The translations under genes were made by a program, and so were the position numbers. DNA of 64,000 nucleotides, taken from contig JAQBSZ010000005.1 in NCBI GenBank assembly GCA_027623555.1, forward strand, positions 62,001-126,000, read 5' to 3'. Source of the stretch: Pseudomonadota bacterium. GTDB taxonomy: Bacteria; Pseudomonadota; Gammaproteobacteria; Pseudomonadales; Pseudohongiellaceae. Positions within the stretch are counted from its first letter, which is position 1. The number at the start of each line of letters is the position of its first letter. Of the stretch, positions 56,671 to 64,000 are shown piece after piece. Under the pieces are notes generated by a model. That model worked only from the letters and a program-made list of their open reading frames with translations. It was not told where the DNA came from and did not search any database.

Positions 56671-58059
56671 TTAGCGCTCGATTCGCCAGTTACTGCCCCC
56701 TGCACCATCTTCCACCACCACTTTCATGGCGGTCAGCTGATCCCTTATCTCATCCGCCCTGTTCCAGTCTTTATCGGCACGCGCCTGCTCTCTTGCAGCG
56801 ATCAGGTTCTCTATTTCGGCGGCATCGACTTCTATGCTGACAGCACGGCGCAAAAATTCAACCGGTTCATCCTGCAAAATGCCCAGTAGCCCGCCCAGCT
56901 TTACCAGCAACGCGCCAAGCTGATTGGCGTGGTCGGGATTACCAGTCTTCTCCTTATTAATCTCTCTGACCATCTCGAACAACACACTGAAGGCTTCCGG
57001 TGTGTTGAAGTCATCATCCATCGCTGCTAAAAATGCTTTCTCGAAACGACTGCCCGTTAATGACTTGGCACTGGCAATATCCAGATCCTGCAAGGCGATA
57101 TAGAACCGCTCCAGCGCACTCACTGACTGCTGCAGGCTCTCCTGGGAATAATTAATTGGACTGCGATAGTGACTGGCTACCAGCAAATGCCGCACTACCT
57201 CGGCATCATAGTGCTTCAGCACCTCTCTGACGGTAAAAAAATTCCCCAGCGACTTGGACATTTTTTCATCGTCGACTCTCAGGGGACCGTTATGCATCCA
57301 GACATTAGCAAACTCGGTGCCGGTAGCCGCTTCGGACTGGGCTATCTCATTTTCGTGATGTGGAAACATCAGGTCGGTGCCACCACCATGAATATCAAAA
57401 TTATCCCCAAGCGCACAGGTAGACATTGCTGAACATTCAATATGCCAACCCGGTCGCCCATAGCCCCAGGGCGAATCCCAACCGACACCATCGTCATGGG
57501 AAGACTTCCATAACACGAAGTCTCTGGGATCTTTCTTTAACTCGCCAATTTCGATTCGGGCACCGTCGAGCAATTCGTCCAGCTTCTTATTGGACAGTTT
57601 GCCATAGTCGGGGAATCGAGTAACGGCGAAGTAAACATCACCATTGGTCGCACGGTAAGCGAAGTCTTTCGCTATCAGTGTTTCGATCATGGCAATAATC
57701 TGTTCGATATGGCCGGTTGCCCTGGGTTCCAGGTCAGGTGGCAAGATCGCCAGAGCACGCTCATCTTCGTGCATGGCCTTAATGAAGCGAGCCGTCAGAT
57801 CTGAGAACAGCTCATTGTTCTGGGTCGCGCGCGCCAGAATCTTGTCATCGATGTCGGTAATGTTTCTCACGTAGGTAACATCGAATCCACGCGCACGCAG
57901 GTATCTCACCACGACATCGAAGGCCACCAGCATGCGAGCATGACCGAGGTGACAGTAATCATAGGTTGTAATGCCGCAGACATAGATGCGAATTCGCCCT
58001 TCATCGATCGGTTTGAATTCTTCTTTTTGCTGCGTCAGGCTGTTGTAGATGGCTAGCAT
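56671..58059 (-). CDS. cysS: Cysteinyl-tRNA synthetase
   Basis: CysS charges tRNA-Cys. It has the HIGH-type HLGHAR with the zinc Cys in VCGITTYDYC, GRPGWHIECSAMS, FPHHENEIAQSEA and the KMSKSLGNFF loop (about residues 267-276). At 462 residues the length is normal. It lies 32 bases after glnS and is followed, after its own promoter, by the tRNA cluster, as in Pseudomonas. Confidence 0.97.
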   Translation of the reverse strand: MLAIYNSLTQQKEEFKPIDEGRIRIYVCGITTYDYCHLGHARMLVAFDVVVRYLRARGFDVTYVRNITDIDDKILARATQNNELFSDLTARFIKAMHEDERALAILPPDLEPRATGHIEQIIAMIETLIAKDFAYRATNGDVYFAVTRFPDYGKLSNKKLDELLDGARIEIGELKKDPRDFVLWKSSHDDGVGWDSPWGYGRPGWHIECSAMSTCALGDNFDIHGGGTDLMFPHHENEIAQSEAATGTEFANVWMHNGPLRVDDEKMSKSLGNFFTVREVLKHYDAEVVRHLLVASHYRSPINYSQESLQQSVSALERFYIALQDLDIASAKSLTGSRFEKAFLAAMDDDFNTPEAFSVLFEMVREINKEKTGNPDHANQLGALLVKLGGLLGILQDEPVEFLRRAVSIEVDAAEIENLIAAREQARADKDWNRADEIRDQLTAMKVVVEDGAGGSNWRIER

Positions 58060-58091
58060 GCGAACCTTGAAACGATTTGAGAACTGATGAC

Positions 58092-59834
58092 TTAACTATT
58101 GGACCAGGAGTCTCGCAAAGTGATAGTGCGATTAAAGATTGGGAGTGTATCTGTGGAATCCTGCTCATCGACGCAGAAATAACCCTCTCTTTCAAATTGG
58201 AATTGCGTTACAGCGCCATTGGCAAAGGCCGAAGGCTCTACCAGGCATCCCTCCAGTTCGCTCAGGGAATCAGGATTCAGTATTTCGTGATAGTCCGCTA
58301 TGTCTTTGCTTTCCGGGTTTTCTGCATTAAACAGCCGGTCATAGAGCCTGATTTTTGCCGGGATACCGTGCTCGGCTGACACCCAATGAATGACACCCTT
58401 TACTTTTCTCCCCGCAGGCTGATTGCCCAGAGTATCTGGATCGATACTGCAATTCAGTTGCTTCACTTCTCCATCGCTACTTTTGACTACTTCGTCGCAC
58501 CGAATCACATAGGCACCGCGCAACCTGACTTCTCCTCCGGAAATCAGGCGTTTGAACCCAGGTGGGGGGCTCTCTTCGAAGTCAGACTTGTCGATGACGA
58601 TCTCTCTTGCGAAGGGTACGATTCGTTTACCCATCGATTCATCCTTGGGGTGATTGGCCATTTCTAAATGTTCTACCTGGCCCTCGCCGAGATTGGTAAG
58701 TACCACCTTTAATGGATTTAATACACACATCACACGTGGTGCATTACGATCAAGATCTTCCCGGATGGCGTGCTCCAACATGCTCATATCGACCACGCTT
58801 TCGCTTCGACTCACACCGACACTCTCGCAAAAATGGCGTATCGCAGCTGGCGTGAAGCCCCTCCTGCGCATTCCAGCCAGGGTCGGCATGCGAGGATCAT
58901 CCCAACCCTCGACCACTCCGGTCTCCACCATCTCTTTCAGCTTGCGCTTGCCCATCATGGTGTAGTTCAGCCTGAGCTTTGCGAACTCGGTCTGCTGGGG
59001 CAGCACGTAGTCAGCAACACTCTCCTTCAGATCGCTAACCGCATGCAAACTGCCGTTGTCCAGATTATGCAAGATCCAATCGTACAAGGGTCGATGATCT
59101 TCAAACTCAAGTGTACACAGAGAATGTGTTATGTTCTCGATCGCATCAGAGATACAGTGCGTATAATCATAGGTTGGGTAGATGCGCCAGGTATCTCCTG
59201 TCTGGTGATGCGAAATATGTCTAATTCGATAAAGTACCGGATCACGCATATTGATATTAGGTGACGCCATATCGATTTTTGCGCGCAAACTATATTCACC
59301 ATCCGCGAATTCTCCCGCTCGCATGCGTGCGAACAAATCCAGGTTTCCCTGCACCGACCGATCCCGATCAGGACTGTTTCTGCCGGGCTCCGTCAAAGTA
59401 CCACGATACTCCCGCGCCTCTTCAGGACTCAGGCTACAGACATAAGCGAGAGATTTCTTAATCAGCTGTAAAGCGAAATCATAGAGATGATCGAAATAGG
59501 AAGACGAGTAACGCACGTCGCCGTTCCAGCGAAATCCCAGCCAGGTGATATTGTCCTTGATAGCGTCAACATACTCCTGGCTTTCCTTGGCGGGATTGGT
59601 ATCGTCAAACCGCAGATTGCAGAAACCCTTATTCTCCTCGGCCAGCGAAAAATTCAGGCAGATGGACTTCGCATGACCAATATGCAGATATCCATTGGGC
59701 TCGGGTGGAAATCGTGTGTGCACACGGCCTCTATGCTTGTTCGAAGCAAGATCCTGGGCAATCATATTGCGGATAAAATTAGCAGGCGCTGAACCCGCGG
59801 ACGAGTCCTTGCTATCCGTATCGGAATCTTTCAT
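58092..59834 (-). CDS. glnS: Glutaminyl-tRNA synthetase
   Basis: GlnS charges tRNA-Gln. ATG 59834 gives 580 residues; a 26-codon longer frame has no support. The HIGH motif lies in [15 protein letters not shown] (about residues 43-57) and the [16 protein letters not shown] block is intact. The second signature, normally VMSKRKL, reads MMGKRKL, with Gly295 in place of the Ser. The C-terminal anticodon-binding beta barrels are complete. It is divergent from ppiB. Confidence 0.95.
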   Translation of the reverse strand: MKDSDTDSKDSSAGSAPANFIRNMIAQDLASNKHRGRVHTRFPPEPNGYLHIGHAKSICLNFSLAEENKGFCNLRFDDTNPAKESQEYVDAIKDNITWLGFRWNGDVRYSSSYFDHLYDFALQLIKKSLAYVCSLSPEEAREYRGTLTEPGRNSPDRDRSVQGNLDLFARMRAGEFADGEYSLRAKIDMASPNINMRDPVLYRIRHISHHQTGDTWRIYPTYDYTHCISDAIENITHSLCTLEFEDHRPLYDWILHNLDNGSLHAVSDLKESVADYVLPQQTEFAKLRLNYTMMGKRKLKEMVETGVVEGWDDPRMPTLAGMRRRGFTPAAIRHFCESVGVSRSESVVDMSMLEHAIREDLDRNAPRVMCVLNPLKVVLTNLGEGQVEHLEMANHPKDESMGKRIVPFAREIVIDKSDFEESPPPGFKRLISGGEVRLRGAYVIRCDEVVKSSDGEVKQLNCSIDPDTLGNQPAGRKVKGVIHWVSAEHGIPAKIRLYDRLFNAENPESKDIADYHEILNPDSLSELEGCLVEPSAFANGAVTQFQFEREGYFCVDEQDSTDTLPIFNRTITLRDSWSNS

Positions 59835-59919
59835 TGGCAAATTTCTATGTGTATGAAACCTTGTGAATCTTGTGAGAATGGAACTTGATCGGGGCTTTCT
59901 AGGAAATTCCAAAACGCTT

Positions 59920-59925
59920 ATTATA
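59920..59925 (-). promoter_or_regulatory. Possible -10 box of glnS-cysS
   Basis: A perfect TATAAT on the minus strand lies 86 bases before the glnS start. A TTAATG 17 bases upstream would be a poor -35. The region is shared with the divergent ppiB gene. Confidence 0.4.
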
Positions 59926-59984
59926 ACTGCTCAGGAACAAAGCATTAACAAAAAGTTTCCCAATCCACCCTAAAGGTAAGCACG

Positions 59985-60485
59985 ATGATTGTTTTGAACA
60001 CTAACTATGGTCCCATTACTATTGAACTGGATTTCGAAAAGGCGCCAATTTCCGCCGCTAATTTTTTGCAGTATGCGAAGGACGGCTTCTATGACGAGAC
60101 CATCTTCCATCGGGTTATCGACGATTTCATGATCCAGGGTGGCGGATTCGAGTCTGGGATGCAGCAGAAACCGCACGGGGATCAGATTAAAAATGAGGCT
60201 GACAATGGGTTGCCTAATCTCGTTGGCACTCTGGCAATGGCGCGCACTTCTGCGCCAAATTCAGCCTCCTCGCAGTTCTTTATCAATGTCGGTGACAATC
60301 ATTTTCTCAACCACCGCGACAAGACTGACCAGGGGTGGGGATATGCAGTATTCGGGCGTGTCACCGACGGGATGGAGGTAGTTAACAAGATCAAGACCTG
60401 CGAGACTGCATCGCAGTCAGGACATCAGGACGTTCCGGTTAACGAGGCTATCATCGAATCAACTCAGGTTTCTGAAGAAGACTGA
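59985..60485 (+). CDS. ppiB: Peptidyl-prolyl cis-trans isomerase B (cyclophilin)
   Basis: The 166-residue protein is a cytoplasmic cyclophilin without signal peptide. It has [19 protein letters not shown] (about residues 43-61), [20 protein letters not shown] and [16 protein letters not shown], the typical active-site segments. AAGG lies before ATG 59985. lpxH follows after 2 bases, the Pseudomonas and E. coli order. Confidence 0.96.
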   Translation: MIVLNTNYGPITIELDFEKAPISAANFLQYAKDGFYDETIFHRVIDDFMIQGGGFESGMQQKPHGDQIKNEADNGLPNLVGTLAMARTSAPNSASSQFFINVGDNHFLNHRDKTDQGWGYAVFGRVTDGMEVVNKIKTCETASQSGHQDVPVNEAIIESTQVSEED

Positions 60486-60487
60486 TC

Positions 60488-61237
60488 TTGCCGGACCGCA
60501 TACTGCTTATTTCTGATCTACATCTCCAGGAATCCAGGTCTGACATCACTGGGGCATTGCTGGGATTTCTCGAATTGAATGCTGGCAATTGTTCTGCTCT
60601 GTACATCCTTGGAGATCTGTTCGAGGTCTGGATCGGCGATGATGAGCAGAGTGAGTTGATTACCGGGGTTGCAGCAGCGTTAACGCGTTTCGCTGACACG
60701 GGTTCGGCTATTTATTTTCTCCACGGCAACCGGGACTTTTTAATCGGCGAGAAATTTTTGGGGCGCTGCCGCGCAGAGCTCATCAACGAACCGTTCGTAC
60801 TTGATACTGTCGTTGGACCGGTGCTGCTACTCCATGGTGATAGCCTCTGCGTCGACGACGTTGAGTACATGCAATTCCGTAAGTTGGTTCGACAGACATC
60901 CTGGCAACAGGAGTTTCTCGCGAAATCTCTGCAAGAACGACGTGAATTTGCAGCCCGGGCCAGGCAGCAGAGCCACGCAGCGCAACAGGGTAAAGACATG
61001 GGGATCATGGATGTAAATCAATCAGCAGTGATGCAACTGTGCAATGAGACTGGACACACTACCCTGATTCACGGGCATACCCACCGCCCCGCTGTGCATG
61101 ACTTGACATTCAACCCACCGCTGAACGATCTGGAGCATGGTCGGCGCATCGTACTGGGAGATTGGGATGCACGGGGCTGGTTCGTGGCCATCGATCGCAA
61201 CGGCATTGAGTTACACCCGTTCGACTTTGCGAATTAG
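60488..61237 (+). CDS. lpxH: UDP-2,3-diacylglucosamine pyrophosphatase
   Basis: LpxH makes lipid X in lipid A synthesis at the inner membrane. Metallophosphatase motifs are all present: ISDLHLQ, GDLFEVWIGDD, HGNRDF, LHGDSLCVDD and HGHTHRP. The start is TTG 60488, 2 bases after the ppiB stop; the conserved RILLISDLHL begins three residues later, so no later start is possible. At 249 residues the length is normal. Confidence 0.95.
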   Translation: MPDRILLISDLHLQESRSDITGALLGFLELNAGNCSALYILGDLFEVWIGDDEQSELITGVAAALTRFADTGSAIYFLHGNRDFLIGEKFLGRCRAELINEPFVLDTVVGPVLLLHGDSLCVDDVEYMQFRKLVRQTSWQQEFLAKSLQERREFAARARQQSHAAQQGKDMGIMDVNQSAVMQLCNETGHTTLIHGHTHRPAVHDLTFNPPLNDLEHGRRIVLGDWDARGWFVAIDRNGIELHPFDFAN

Positions 61238-61247
61238 GCTGCTCTTC

Positions 61248-61709
61248 TCAGGCCAGGTCGCCGGTTCGATAATCTGCAAAATATCTGGCGTAATGAGCCT
61301 CACTAAGTTCGAGTAGCTCGTCTTCGATGACCTCACTCAGCCTTGCCAGGTCCAGGTGGGCAAAATCAGGCAAGGCATAGACACCATACTCGCGCAGATC
61401 CACGATCTGTTGATGCTGTTTTTTTAACAGGTTATGCAACCAGCAATAGGGTGAAAGCTTAGGATCGTAGGCAACCTGCGCCTGCTCCAAGCCCGACCGC
61501 AGGTTTGGCACCGAAAAAATTCGCAACTTATCCTCCAGAATCTGGCACACCAATTTTTCAATACGCGCAAGTACGGCGGCTTTCGCATCAGCATCATAGG
61601 CATTCCAATTGATGACTTCGAAGGAATAACGCTTGCAACCACGACACACGACATCACCGAATGACGTGGTTGAACAGATACCGATACAAGGTGTCTTTAC
61701 TGATTTCAT
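61248..61709 (-). CDS. DUF1289 domain protein
   Basis: The 153-residue protein starts with a DUF1289 domain: TPCIGICSTTSFGDVVCRGC has four cysteines that probably bind a metal. The following region is longer than in minimal DUF1289 proteins, with a charged C-terminal part (YGVYALPDFAHLDLARLSEV). The function is unknown. It is convergent with lpxH, with 10 bases between stops. Confidence 0.82.
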   Translation of the reverse strand: MKSVKTPCIGICSTTSFGDVVCRGCKRYSFEVINWNAYDADAKAAVLARIEKLVCQILEDKLRIFSVPNLRSGLEQAQVAYDPKLSPYCWLHNLLKKQHQQIVDLREYGVYALPDFAHLDLARLSEVIEDELLELSEAHYARYFADYRTGDLA

Positions 61710-61757
61710 GGAGCAGGAACAGGCTTGCGCATAGGAGTCTAGATCGGAGGCTGAGTG

Positions 61758-61777
61758 GCAGACTTTAACAAGTCTGC
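61758..61777. repeat. Perfect 8-bp inverted repeat upstream of the DUF1289 gene
   Basis: GCAGACTT, a TAAC loop and AAGTCTGC lie 49 bases before the DUF1289 start. It could be an operator or hairpin; no T-run follows on either strand. Between here and 62105 (about 330 bases) I see no gene, only a weak TAGAAT box at 61912 on the plus strand. Confidence 0.45.
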
Positions 61778-62104
61778 ACTAATTGTACACTCCACGCGTT
61801 GACTCAACTGGAAGGGTTTTATGCAATTTGCAATGAATAATAGCCTCCTGCAGACCGGCTCTTCACGCCCCACCGCAATCACGCGAAGTGGTTTTTTTCT
61901 TGAATTTGCCATAGAATACGCGCACGTTTTAGGCGACTGCTTGGGCTCGCAAAATGCATTCGCACAAGGCGATTTGCCGAGCACCCACGAGCAATCCACG
62001 AACTAAACCCCTCCGCAAGTGATTCCGGCGAGAAGAGGTTGGCGTGGTGCAATCAGTGACGTCCTTGCAGTCGGTCCAGCGTACGTTCATGCTTTACTCG
62101 CAGC

Positions 62105-62274
62105 TAGGGAGTCTCTGAACAAGACTATGGCCGCTCTGGCTTACAGCCAATTTCGCTCCGCCGCGTTGTTGACGCGCTTGCCAAGGACGAATGCCATTGC
62201 CTGCGCGCGCCGCCTAGCGGCAAAGCGCGACAGACTCCCGCAGAGCGGCCATAGTCTTGTTCAAGGGCTCCCTA
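62105..62274. mobile_element. MITE-like element upstream of acnB
   Basis: Two arms of 32 bases starting GGGAG (62107-62138 and, inverted, 62241-62272) match at 29 of 32 positions and enclose 102 bases. Each end is flanked by TA (62105-62106, 62273-62274), the target duplication typical of IS630/Tc1-like elements. The interior has small hairpins (GCGT-TGTTG-ACGC; GCCGC-CTA-GCGGC) and no coding frame. The right end lies 8 bases before the acnB ribosome site. No transposase is in the window. Confidence 0.65.
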
Positions 62275-62293
62275 TATTCCCGAGGATACATTT

Positions 62294-64000
62294 GTGCTAG
62301 ACGCCTATAGAAAACATGTTGCCGAACGCGCCGAGATGGGCATCGACCCCAAACCGCTTTCGGCCGAGCAGGTCGCCGAACTGGTGGAACTTCTCAAACA
62401 ACCACCAGAGGGTGAAGAAGAGTTTATTCTTGATTTGATTTCGAATCGTGTGCCCCCGGGCGTGGACGAAGCGGCCTATGTGAAAGCCGGCTTTCTATCG
62501 GCACTGGCTACCGGGTCCGCCGCTTCTCCCGTCATTGCCAAGAAGCTGGCCGTTGAACTGCTGGGAACCATGTTAGGTGGATATAACGTCGCCACGCTGG
62601 TGAATCTACTGGACGATTCCGCGCTTGCTGCCGCCGCTGCCGATGAACTGTGTTACACCCTGCTCATTTTTGATGCATTTCATGATGTCGCTGAGAGGGC
62701 CAGCAACGGCAATGTCCATGCGCAACGCGTGCTGCAATCCTGGGCAGACGCCGAGTGGTTTACCCGCAAACAGGAACTTCCTCAGCAACTCACTGTGGCG
62801 GTGTTCAAGGTTCCCGGTGAAACCAACACCGATGACCTGTCTCCCGCTCAGGACGCCTGGTCCCGACCGGATATCCCTCTGCATGCCAAAGCCATGTACA
62901 AGAATCCCAGGGAAGGCGTCACCAATGCCGAAGAACAGATCAACGAACTTAAGAAGTCCGGCTTCCCGGTTGCTCTGGTAGGCGATGTCATGGGTACCGG
63001 TTCATCCCGAAAATCGGCCACCAATTCGGTGCTCTGGTTTATCGGCGACGACCTGCCCCACATCCCCAATAAGCGTGACGGTGGGATCTGCATAGGCGGC
63101 AAAATCGCACCCATCTTCTTCAATACCATGGAAGATGCTGGCGCACTACCCTTAGAATGCGACGTCGACTGCCTGAATACCGGCGACATCATCGATATCG
63201 ATGTGTACGCCGGCAAGATAACTCGCCACGATAACTCAGAACTGCTTACCGAGTTCGCGCTAAAAACAGACGTGCTGTTAGATGAAGTCCGAGCCGGTGG
63301 CCGCATCCCGCTGATCATCGGTCGTGGTCTCACCCAGCGCGCCCGGGAAGCATTGAACCTCCCGGTAAGTGATGTGTTCCGCTCCCCGATCTCCGGTACA
63401 GAATCTGCCAGGGGCTTTACCCTGGCACAGAAAATGGTCGGCAAGGCCTGTGGCGTTGCAGGCGTTCGGCCTGGAAGCTACTGTGAACCCAGAATGACTA
63501 CGGTAGGCAGCCAGGATACTACCGGTCCCATGACCCGGGACGAGCTGAAGGATTTGGCCTGTCTCGGTTTCTCGGCTGACCTGGTGATGCAATCGTTCTG
63601 TCATACCGCGGCCTATCCAAAACCCATTGACATTGAAACCCAGCATACCCTGCCTGACTTCATGCAGACCCGCGGCGGTGTCGCCCTCCGGCCTGGCGAT
63701 GGCATTATCCATTCCTGGCTCAATCGCATGCTGCTACCGGACACGGTAGGCACCGGCGGTGACTCGCACACCCGTTTCCCAATCGGCATTTCCTTTCCCG
63801 CCGGCTCCGGGTTGGTTGCCTTTGCCGCCGCCACCGGGGTCATGCCATTGGATATGCCGGAATCGGTGCTGGTGCGCTTCACCGGTGAGATGCAACCCGG
63901 GATCACTCTGCGTGACCTGGTCAATGCAATTCCTTATGCGGCCATCCTGAGCGGAGATTTAACCCTCGAGAAGAAAGGCAAAAAGAATATATTTTCCGGG
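62294..64000 (+). CDS. acnB: Aconitate hydratase B, 3' end beyond window
   Basis: AcnB interconverts citrate and isocitrate in the TCA cycle and can act as an iron-sensing RNA binder. The frame runs from GTG 62294 (GAGG eight bases upstream) to the window edge without a stop: 569 of the usual 865 or so codons. It begins with [14 protein letters not shown] and the helical domain with [17 protein letters not shown]. The swivel domain has [19 protein letters not shown] and [10 protein letters not shown]. Then comes the catalytic part with [19 protein letters not shown] and [17 protein letters not shown]. The cluster cysteines would lie further on. Confidence 0.97.
   Translation, partial: MLDAYRKHVAERAEMGIDPKPLSAEQVAELVELLKQPPEGEEEFILDLISNRVPPGVDEAAYVKAGFLSALATGSAASPVIAKKLAVELLGTMLGGYNVATLVNLLDDSALAAAAADELCYTLLIFDAFHDVAERASNGNVHAQRVLQSWADAEWFTRKQELPQQLTVAVFKVPGETNTDDLSPAQDAWSRPDIPLHAKAMYKNPREGVTNAEEQINELKKSGFPVALVGDVMGTGSSRKSATNSVLWFIGDDLPHIPNKRDGGICIGGKIAPIFFNTMEDAGALPLECDVDCLNTGDIIDIDVYAGKITRHDNSELLTEFALKTDVLLDEVRAGGRIPLIIGRGLTQRAREALNLPVSDVFRSPISGTESARGFTLAQKMVGKACGVAGVRPGSYCEPRMTTVGSQDTTGPMTRDELKDLACLGFSADLVMQSFCHTAAYPKPIDIETQHTLPDFMQTRGGVALRPGDGIIHSWLNRMLLPDTVGTGGDSHTRFPIGISFPAGSGLVAFAAATGVMPLDMPESVLVRFTGEMQPGITLRDLVNAIPYAAILSGDLTLEKKGKKNIFSG

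Noticed and set aside
61739..62300. Small frames (61739-61999 minus, 61821-62006 plus, 62019-62300 plus)
   Set aside because: No recognisable protein; the last one runs through the inverted-repeat element. The real gene here is acnB from 62294.
1..64000. CRISPR array, prophage, toxin-antitoxin or biosynthetic cluster
   Set aside because: No regularly spaced repeats with unique spacers, no phage or toxin genes, and no assembly-line enzymes were seen; the window is mostly core metabolism.

Overview
This window looks like core chromosome from a gammaproteobacterium of the Pseudomonas/Cellvibrio/marine OM60-like kind. The reasons are the gene orders (leuCD-asd-fimV-truA-trpF-accD-folC-dedD-cvpA-purF; gap/mfd/csiV/mtnP; ppiB/glnS-cysS-tRNA; gpsA-DUF4389-sixA), the fused nuoCD and the FimV protein. 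Base composition is moderate (roughly 50-55% GC by eye). Placement at genus level is not possible from the sequence alone. No phage, plasmid, CRISPR or intact transposase was seen, so this is mostly housekeeping sequence.

Layout. 1-1.8 kb: the 3' part of a batD gene and a yciH/SUI1 gene (+). 1.85-23.5 kb: a long minus-strand block. In transcription order it holds prmB-aroC, a terminator, leuC-leuD-asd-fimV-truA-trpF-trpB-trpA-accD-folC-dedD-cvpA-purF, then a MoxR/DUF58/transglutaminase (TgpA-type) trio. leuB, which usually sits between leuD and asd in relatives, is missing. 23.6-24.2 kb: folE (+). 24.2-28.6 kb (-): gpsA, a DUF4389 protein with a basic tail, sixA and a DUF4892/OmpA-like protein, plus a methyltransferase and an orphan RnfG-like protein. 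28.7-43.5 kb (-): a complete 13-gene respiratory complex I operon, nuoA-B-CD-E-F-G-H-I-J-K-L-M-N, with many ATGA overlaps and a REP-like palindrome between nuoF and nuoG. 43.55-44.08 kb: a 529-base non-coding stretch with two hairpins.

44-48 kb (-): gap-apbE-sthA. In Pseudomonas, as I recall it, the Na+-NQR operon lies between gap and apbE. Here that space is only 48 bases, so apbE looks like a remnant of a lost nqr locus beside a complex I operon. 48.3-53.5 kb: mfd and csiV (+) and an MTA/MTI phosphorylase (-). 53.5-55.3 kb: degenerate repeats, then a translationally coupled DUF1643-FkbM methyltransferase pair (+). 55.3-56.6 kb: a minus-strand tRNA cluster (Pro-TGG, His-GTG, Arg-TCT) with a near-consensus promoter. 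A small ORF, a tRNA 5'-half relic and tandem hairpin repeats lie inside it. 56.7-59.8 kb: glnS-cysS (-). 60-61.2 kb: ppiB-lpxH (+). 61.2-61.7 kb: a DUF1289 protein (-). 62.3 kb to the end: the first 569 codons of acnB (+), preceded by a MITE-like element with ~32-base inverted repeats and TA flanks that ends just before the acnB ribosome binding site.

The functional theme is central metabolism (Leu, Trp, aromatic, purine, folate and fatty-acid precursors) plus respiratory redox balance (GAPDH, transhydrogenase, complex I, flavin transferase, RnfG-like protein, aconitase). I found no clearly new multi-gene system. The best leads are the apbE/nqr scar with the orphan RnfG-like protein, the MITE in the acnB leader with relatives near 53.5 kb, and the hairpin repeats fused to a tRNA relic.
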